The position numbers and the translations under genes were made by a program. Below the pieces are notes generated by a model. The model saw only the letters and a program-made list of their open reading frames with translations. It was not told the DNA's origin and did no database searches. Below, in pieces: positions 1 to 4,767 of a DNA stretch of 11,374 nucleotides. Every line of letters starts with the position of its first letter. The first letter of the stretch is position 1. Source of the DNA: Armatimonadota bacterium (GTDB lineage Bacteria > Armatimonadota > UBA10988 > DTZQ01); assembly GCA_012961305.1 (NCBI GenBank), contig DTZQ01000236.1, positions 1-11,374 on the forward strand. The letters are read 5' to 3'.

Positions 1-932
1 ACCAGGCCCAGCAGCCCGCACAGATACCGCCACAGCACGTCGAGGGCCTCGATGAGGAGTGCCTGCGGTCGGGTGAGTTGCAGCAACACCTTGAACCCCC
101 AGCCCCGTACCCCGATGCCGCCGAAGGAGATGGGCAGCATCATCAGCATAATCACCAGGGGGGCGCCGGCGAAGACGTCCAGCGCTCCCGTGCCCAAACC
201 CAAAGCCACGGTGCACATATAGTAGTACAGCACCACATTAAGGTGGAACAGCACGGAGAGCCCCAGGGCGACTAAAAGGTGCTGCTTGCGCTCCCGGTAG
301 ACCCGGAAGGCCAGGAAAATCGTCTTCAATTTACTGCCGAAGGGAACTCGGTCTAACAACCGTTCAATGGAAGCGGCCACGCGGGGCTGCACCGCGATTA
401 TTAGCCCTACTACGCCCAACAGGAAGAGGAGAGGAAAGAGCCAGAACCGGAGCAGGCTCTCCTCGGCGGTCAGCAGGATGGACAACTTGAACAGTACGGC
501 CACGGCGCAAATCATGAGGAGCGCGGTCAGGCCGGTGAGGCGGGCGATGAACACCACCGGGGCCGTCTGGTACCCATCGCCGATGTACTTGGCGCTGTAG
601 TACATGAGCAGCACGTCTCCGCCCACAATGCCCGGCAGGAAGGCGTTGAAGAAACCCGCGCCGACCCAGGAAAAAAGGAGGGGCCAGTAGCGCACCTGAT
701 AGCCCTGTCCGGCTAACAGTACCTTCCAACGCAGGGTGGTGATAAGGTAACCAATGAGGTGAAAGAGGCCACAGGCCAGGGCCAGCGCGGGCGAGACCTG
801 GGCCAGACGCGCCCGAAATTCCTCCCCCGACACGCCCCGCATCAGTCCGTAGATTAAACCAGCACTCACTCCCACCCAGACCGCGGTCACTATCAGCCGC
901 TTCCCGCGGCGTATCTTCGGTCCTCGGTTCAT
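1..932 (-). CDS. Flippase-like integral membrane protein (UPF0104/COG0392, LPG-synthase TM-domain family), C-terminus cut by window edge
   Basis: I translated this gene by hand from ATG at 932; 310 codons are open to the window edge and the C-terminus is missing. It is strongly hydrophobic with about seven or eight membrane segments. Family hallmarks are visible: a TLRWKVLLAG segment near residue 66, FFNAFLPGIVGGDVLL near residues 93-108 (the family's N-x-x-x-P-x-x-x-GGD loop), and LPISFGGIGVRGWG near residue 270, matching the family's P-x-S-x-x-G-x-G-x-R-E loop with G-W in place of the usual E. The fold is shared with MprF's flippase half and with AglD-like proteins, which are thought to move or handle lipid-linked substrates; the substrate here is unknown. 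An SD-like GGAGGA lies about 20 bases upstream, and an in-frame GTG three codons upstream is an alternative start. The gene follows the 132-residue gene after 138 bases holding a hairpin repeat, so co-transcription is uncertain. Family assignment is firm, function is not. Confidence 0.85.
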   Translation of the reverse strand, partial: MNRGPKIRRGKRLIVTAVWVGVSAGLIYGLMRGVSGEEFRARLAQVSPALALACGLFHLIGYLITTLRWKVLLAGQGYQVRYWPLLFSWVGAGFFNAFLPGIVGGDVLLMYYSAKYIGDGYQTAPVVFIARLTGLTALLMICAVAVLFKLSILLTAEESLLRFWLFPLLFLLGVVGLIIAVQPRVAASIERLLDRVPFGSKLKTIFLAFRVYRERKQHLLVALGLSVLFHLNVVLYYYMCTVALGLGTGALDVFAGAPLVIMLMMLPISFGGIGVRGWGFKVLLQLTRPQALLIEALDVLWRYLCGLLGL

Positions 933-973
933 CGCTTTCACTTCCGCCCTCGTCCTCCCAGAAGGCAACTACG

Positions 974-1066
974 CAACCCTCACCCCTTAACTCCCTCTCT
1001 CGCCCGGCAGGAGAGAGGGAACCGCCCAGGGCAACGCTCCCCGGTGACCTTCGCCCGGAGAGGGAC
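974..1066. repeat. REP-like palindromic intergenic repeat
   Basis: The gap between the 132-residue gene and the flippase-like gene contains a perfect 10-base inverted repeat, TCCCTCTCTC (992-1001) and GAGAGAGGGA (1011-1020), with a 9-base loop. It is preceded by CCCTCACCCCTTAACT, and the core TCGCCCGG occurs at 1000-1007 and again at 1051-1058 next to another AGAGGGA. Its C/T-rich and G/A-rich arms resemble the short dispersed palindromes (REP/MITE-like) common between genes in many bacteria. There is no U-tract on either strand, so it is a poor intrinsic terminator, though it could stabilise a 3' end or attenuate transcription into the flippase gene. Only one copy is in the window, so its dispersed nature is inferred. 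Confidence 0.5.
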
Positions 1067-1070
1067 AACC

Positions 1071-1469
1071 CTATTTCCCTTCCATCCCGTGCTTTCGGCG
1101 GAGAACCCGTTGGGCCCGTTTCCTTATCTCCTCCGCCAATTCCCTCGCCTCCGGCTGAGTGGCCACTGCTAAAGCAGCCTCCTGCTGCAAGCGTTTGACC
1201 ACCATCCGACACTTGCCCATCAGCGTATCCTGCGTCCCCGCGATGCGTCGCAGGCGCTCCGTCAACTGCCCGCTGGGAGTGTGGGCGGAGACTTCCAACT
1301 CCACTTCGTCCCTCTTGTTCTCCAGAACTTTGATGGTTCCGAGGCCCGTCGCCTCTTCTCCCTCCTCGAAGCCCGATTTTTCCGCGAAATTCTCGGCCCT
1401 GAGGGACAGGGTGGCCCACACGGTCAACGCCCCAAAGCACCCTATCCCAATTCCCCAACGAACGCCCAT
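1071..1469 (-). CDS. Small secreted protein, internally deleted paralogue of the 596- and 875-residue proteins (one M-domain strand plus C-terminal domain)
   Basis: This 132-residue protein starts at ATG 1469, preceded by AGGGGAGGT at good spacing; the reading frame runs further upstream, but only this start has an SD and a signal peptide. Residues 1-25 look like a signal peptide (cleavage after LRA). Residues 44-68, with VLEN, DEVELEV and HTPSGQ, match the M-domain stretch of the 596-residue protein that has ILEN, EEAVLDV and HTQSGE. Immediately after, residues 69-132 match that protein's last 64 residues, at about 35 identities by eye, ending RVLRRKHGMEGK against RVLRRKYGVEGE. Everything between, roughly 385 residues in the paralogue, is absent. 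The start lies 17 bases after the stop of the 282-residue propeller gene, which suggests coupled expression. It may be a working mini-protein or a decaying remnant; the intact RBS, signal peptide and frame favour expression. No known family was recognised. Confidence 0.75.
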   Translation of the reverse strand: MGVRWGIGIGCFGALTVWATLSLRAENFAEKSGFEEGEEATGLGTIKVLENKRDEVELEVSAHTPSGQLTERLRRIAGTQDTLMGKCRMVVKRLQQEAALAVATQPEARELAEEIRKRAQRVLRRKHGMEGK

Positions 1470-1486
1470 AATGTTACCTCCCCTGG

Positions 1487-2335
1487 TCATTGGCTCCAAT
1501 CCGGGTTCATGCTCGACCCTTCCCCCAGCAACTGCACTGGCGTACCTCCCTGGGCGCTGATGAGGTACAACTGCCAAGGCCCGTCTGGGCTGGGCCCCTG
1601 ACAGTAGACTATTTTCTTCCCGTCCGGCGACCACTCCGGATAGTGCTGGATGCCCGCGTGAACGGTCACCTGGCGTTTGTCCTTACCGTCTGGCCGGATG
1701 GTGAAAATGTGGGTTTCCGTCTGGTAGGCAATTTTCGAGCCGTCTGGGGACCAATGGGGCTCACAGGCCCCTCTTTCGCCGATGACGCGGTGGCATTTCC
1801 CACTGGCCAAGTACACCACGTAAATGCTGTAGCCGGCCAGGAGGCGGGCGGCGAAGGCAATTTTCTTCCCATCCGGCGACCAGGCGGGCGAGACGCAATG
1901 CCGCCACAGGGGAGGACTGACCACCTTCTCCTTGCCCCTGGCCAGATGGCGGGTGACAATCTGCCAGTTGCGCCGGAAGACGATGGACTGGCCATCGGGC
2001 GACCAATCAGCCTGGTCTCCGTCGGTGATTTTCCGCTGCCCTTTTCCATCGGCGTCCATGACCCAGACCTCGTGCCTTTCCCCCCGCTTCGTGCTGAACA
2101 GGATTTGCCTCCCGTCCGGCGAGAAGCGGGGGTCCACTTCCGGCTCAAGGCTGCTGGTAAGCCTCCGTAGGTTGGAACCATCCGCATTCATAATCCAGAT
2201 GTCCCAGTTGCCCCCTCGGTCGCTGGCGAACACGATGCGACCCTCCAGTTGCTCCCCGGAAGCCGCGAACACCAAGGATAAGGCCAGGCTCAGCAGGAGC
2301 AAGGCCAGGAAGAACAACACCCTAAGGCGACCCAT
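1487..2335 (-). CDS. Secreted TolB-like (WD40/PD40-type) beta-propeller protein
   Basis: The 282-residue protein starts at ATG 2335 behind a strong AAGGAGGGAG. Residues 1-25 form a clear signal peptide (MGRLR, leucine-rich core, FAASG). The rest is a TolB-like propeller: SPDG blade motifs at about 71-75, 111-115, 152-156, 195-199 and 235-239, with a last partial motif NPDW at 277-280, and D-I-W-I-M-N-A-D-G and V-W-V-M-D-A-D-G strands between. Such blades (PD40 repeats) usually form a rigid periplasmic or surface platform that binds protein partners; no catalytic site is evident. It is colinear with residues 55-295 of the 875-residue protein and stops two residues after the NPDW where that protein continues into its M domain. 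At 282 residues it is shorter than classical TolB (about 430), lacking TolB's N-terminal domain, so it should not be called TolB. The 132-residue gene follows after 17 bases. Confidence 0.88.
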   Translation of the reverse strand: MGRLRVLFFLALLLLSLALSLVFAASGEQLEGRIVFASDRGGNWDIWIMNADGSNLRRLTSSLEPEVDPRFSPDGRQILFSTKRGERHEVWVMDADGKGQRKITDGDQADWSPDGQSIVFRRNWQIVTRHLARGKEKVVSPPLWRHCVSPAWSPDGKKIAFAARLLAGYSIYVVYLASGKCHRVIGERGACEPHWSPDGSKIAYQTETHIFTIRPDGKDKRQVTVHAGIQHYPEWSPDGKKIVYCQGPSPDGPWQLYLISAQGGTPVQLLGEGSSMNPDWSQ

Positions 2336-2392
2336 ATATCTCCCTCCTTTTCCCCCCGCCGCCGACTTCCTCTACCCCCAACGCGGGAACCT

Positions 2393-2809
2393 TCAAACCG
2401 CGCAGTACACCCGGTAGAGCATTCCACAGGAGTAGAGGCTGAGGAGAAAGCAGAGAAAACTGAAGGCCACCAACCACGCGGCCACCTTCCCCCAGGCCGA
2501 CCCCTCCTCAGTCCAACGTCGGCGAAGTTTCAAACCCAACCCTATGGTCACCGCCGGCAGTAGCAGGGACAGCCCTGGCAGGGCCAGGGAGGCTGCCAGG
2601 GAGACGAACCGTCCCCCGCCCAGATATTCGGCCTGCAAGTAGGGCAGCAGCAGCGAGAAGAGGAAATCGGGAGCCTCCTCCCGGTGGGCAATCACACCGT
2701 CGTAGGCACAGCAAAAGGTGGTGACCACGGTCAGCCCGAAGGCCAGGACGAGGAACCATTTTCCGCGGCTCTCCCGCGTCTTGTTCATGGCTCGCCTCAA
2801 CGCTCCCAT
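2393..2809 (-). CDS. Small integral membrane protein, three predicted helices, unknown function
   Basis: The 138-residue product has a basic N-terminus followed by hydrophobic segments at about 18-41, 68-93 and 106-136, with a short hydrophobic patch (FLFSLLLPYL, 49-58) in the first loop. It has five cysteines: C33 and C34 by helix 1, C120 inside helix 3, and C128 and C136 near its end. It matches no family I recognise. Two starts are possible: ATG 2809 with AAGGG four bases upstream, or ATG 2788 (MNKTRESRG) with GAGG about six bases upstream; the second leaves a more typical basic N-terminus before helix 1. The gene sits between the 596-residue and 282-residue secreted genes, 57 bases before the latter, with no good promoter of its own, so it is probably read through from 7448-7477. 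A membrane partner for the neighbouring secreted proteins is possible, on position alone. Confidence 0.65.
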   Translation of the reverse strand: MGALRRAMNKTRESRGKWFLVLAFGLTVVTTFCCAYDGVIAHREEAPDFLFSLLLPYLQAEYLGGGRFVSLAASLALPGLSLLLPAVTIGLGLKLRRRWTEEGSAWGKVAAWLVAFSFLCFLLSLYSCGMLYRVYCAV

Positions 2810-2811
2810 TT

Positions 2812-2961
2812 ATCCCTTACTTTGACAACTACAATACCTTGCACCTTTGCTATGCCTACCAAGGCGATTACCCGGCCGATACAGCCGCGGAGGAGTTCCA
2901 GTGGTGGCGCGATAAGGTCTGTCAGTTCGTTGATGACCTGGAAAGGAATTGCGCCACCTGA
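2812..2961 (+). pseudogene. Possible plus-strand gene remnant in the intergenic gap (C-terminal fragment, no start)
   Basis: The gap between the 138- and 596-residue genes is open on the plus strand up to TGA at 2959-2961. It reads as a natural-looking tail: YFDNYNTLHLCYAYQGDYP, then an amphipathic stretch with AEEFQWWRDK and FVDDLERN. There is no in-frame start with an RBS, and upstream the frame enters the antisense of the 138-residue gene and meets TGA at 2722. Residue composition (many Y, W, D, E) is more protein-like than most shadow frames here. It may be the tail of a gene destroyed when the paralogue cassette was rearranged, or chance. I recognise no family. Confidence 0.2.
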
Positions 2962-2965
2962 GCCG

Positions 2966-4756
2966 TTATTCCCCCTCCACTCCGTACTTTCGGCGGAGCA
3001 CCCGCCGGGCCAGGTCGCGAATCCTCTGGCCCATCTTGGTCGCGGTGGGTTGAGTGCTGCCGATAATTGCTGCCTCCTGCCGCAGGCGTTTGACCAGTAC
3101 CCGATATTTTCCAATCATAGTATGTTGCCTTCCTGCAATATGCCGCAGTTCGCGGCAGAGGGCCTTGCACTCGCCTAAGTTCTCCGGAGCCGCCTCCTGC
3201 GTCAGTTCCTTGACTCTTTTCCCCAGTGCCGCCGCATGGCGAGGGGTTTTGATAACCGGTAGGTTTTCCTCGTATATGGTCTCAATCTCCCGGGCCAACT
3301 CCTCCACTCTATCCACCAGGGGTTTCAAGTCTGGGAAATCCTGCCTGATGGTGCGGCACAACTCCACCATTTGCTGGCCGAAGCGGCGGTACTCCTGAAT
3401 GCGAGCGTTGATGACCCGATTGTCCGTCAGCACATCGTCAACCAAATGTCCCACCAGAGCGCTCTCTCTGGCTTCCACTCCTCGCATAAAAAGATGCTCG
3501 ATGACTGAGGTGGTGTCGCACACGCCTCGGCCGAAACTCCTCCGGCCGCTCATGGCGTCCCGATTTCTGAGGCCCTCCCGGTCGAGCACGTATTCGCACG
3601 GCCCCACCCCCAGCGTCTCCCGCACGATGTCCACCGGCGTGTAGACCGTCAGGGGGGTGTCGCGTTCCCTCTCCAGCGGATATATCAGGGCGAAGTCCAC
3701 TGCTCCCTTGACTTCCCAGAGCCTTTTGGACAGGCGCAGAAAGGCCCTTTCGCCGTCAAACCAGCAGGGCCACACCAGGGGGCCGTAGAGGTACATCCAG
3801 ACGTCCGTTCGCCGGTTCCTGAAGGTCCAGGCATGGCTCGTCCGCGCCGCGCAGAAGTCCGTTCGCCATTTGGCCGGAAAGGGCCGCTGCCAGCGCAGGG
3901 CAAGGTCTTCGTCCAAACGGGCGGGGTTCAACTTCTCCTGATGCCAGATGCCCGGCGCGTCCAAAATCGCCACGTAAACGCTCTGGCCGTCGAAACTGAT
4001 GTCCGTGGCCACCGCCCGGCGATGCTCCCCCTCCCCGGCCAGCCGAACCTCTACCTCCTGCTCGCCGGGCGGCCAGACGCTCATGAGCATACTGTCCCCG
4101 CCCTCCCGCAGGCCCAACAAAAAGTTCTCCGAGGGGATGAACAGCCGAGCGGTCGCGTAGGCCTGGGGGTCGAAGACCATGTCGTCGCCGAAGAAATCCG
4201 GGATGAGGGTGAAACGAACCGGGGCTCCCAAGCGAACCCGGCCGGCATTCTCCAGCGGCCTCACCTCCAAGAAGACCCAGCCCCGGCGGAGGCGAAAGGC
4301 CGTCCGTACCCGTTCACCGCTCTGGGTGTGGAAGGTGACGTCCAGAACCGCCTCCTCGCCTGCGTTCTCCAAAATCCCCACCGGCCCGCGGCTCCTCGCC
4401 GGTTCCCCCCTTTCACTCACCAGCACCAGCCGCATCCTCTCCCGTAGCGCTTCTGGTTCCCCAGGGGAGACAACTTTGGAATAGAGGAGCACGCCGCCGC
4501 TGGAGGCGGCGAAGACAGCCATTAGCCGCTCGTTTTCCAGCACCGCATCGCCCCGGAAGGAGTAAGCCACCGTTCCGGGGGGGACTAACTGCCAATCCCG
4601 GCGCTGGTGAAGGTCTACGCCCCGGTCAGCGACCCTCTCTCCCGTGTCCCAGACCCTGGTGCCGGGCGGCTCCTCTCCCCCCAACGGAGGGGCAGCGAAG
4701 GCCAGAGAGAGCAGGGCCGCTGGCAGCAGAGGATTACCAAGGGCCAACGCTTTCAT
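2966..4756 (-). CDS. Secreted two-module protein (M domain plus C-terminal helical domain), paralogue of the 875-residue protein
   Basis: A 596-residue product starts at ATG 4756, preceded by GAGGAG that overlaps the previous gene's stop; an in-frame start at 4798 would lie inside that gene and bury the signal peptide. Residues 1-25 are a signal peptide (MKALALG, then a hydrophobic core). The M domain, about 35-300, is predicted strand-rich and follows the 875-residue protein closely: GDAVLENE against GGVVIENE, and a signature P-D-x-F-x-x-D-x-V-x-D-P-x-A-Y-x-x-A-R-x-x-x-P-S-E at about 186-210. WFDGERAFL, YTPVDIV and VGHLVDD (435-441) are shared too. About 445-596 is predicted helical, ending RRVLRRKYGVEGE. 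The M domain recalls sugar-binding or mutarotase-like sandwiches in texture only; I can name no family and see no catalytic set. It lies 11 bases after the 875-residue gene, so the two are almost surely one operon. Confidence 0.85.
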   Translation of the reverse strand: MKALALGNPLLPAALLSLAFAAPPLGGEEPPGTRVWDTGERVADRGVDLHQRRDWQLVPPGTVAYSFRGDAVLENERLMAVFAASSGGVLLYSKVVSPGEPEALRERMRLVLVSERGEPARSRGPVGILENAGEEAVLDVTFHTQSGERVRTAFRLRRGWVFLEVRPLENAGRVRLGAPVRFTLIPDFFGDDMVFDPQAYATARLFIPSENFLLGLREGGDSMLMSVWPPGEQEVEVRLAGEGEHRRAVATDISFDGQSVYVAILDAPGIWHQEKLNPARLDEDLALRWQRPFPAKWRTDFCAARTSHAWTFRNRRTDVWMYLYGPLVWPCWFDGERAFLRLSKRLWEVKGAVDFALIYPLERERDTPLTVYTPVDIVRETLGVGPCEYVLDREGLRNRDAMSGRRSFGRGVCDTTSVIEHLFMRGVEARESALVGHLVDDVLTDNRVINARIQEYRRFGQQMVELCRTIRQDFPDLKPLVDRVEELAREIETIYEENLPVIKTPRHAAALGKRVKELTQEAAPENLGECKALCRELRHIAGRQHTMIGKYRVLVKRLRQEAAIIGSTQPTATKMGQRIRDLARRVLRRKYGVEGE

Positions 4757-4767
4757 GGTCCCACTCC

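Noticed and set aside
364..1458. Long 364-codon minus-strand open frame
   Set aside because: It is a frame shadow: it runs across the flippase-like gene, the repeat gap and the 132-residue gene in another frame. Its product is G/R/P-rich with no membrane segments or known motif, while the other frames give family matches.
1490..2170. 226-codon plus-strand frame opposite the propeller gene
   Set aside because: Antisense shadow; the minus strand carries RBS, signal peptide and regular SPDG repeats.
1487..2335. Calling the propeller gene tolB
   Set aside because: It lacks the N-terminal domain of TolB, is much shorter, and has no tolQRA or pal neighbours.
2810..2965. Promoter for the 138-residue gene (TTGGTA...TATTGT)
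   Set aside because: Spacer would be 20 bases and both boxes are poor; read-through from the upstream operon is simpler.
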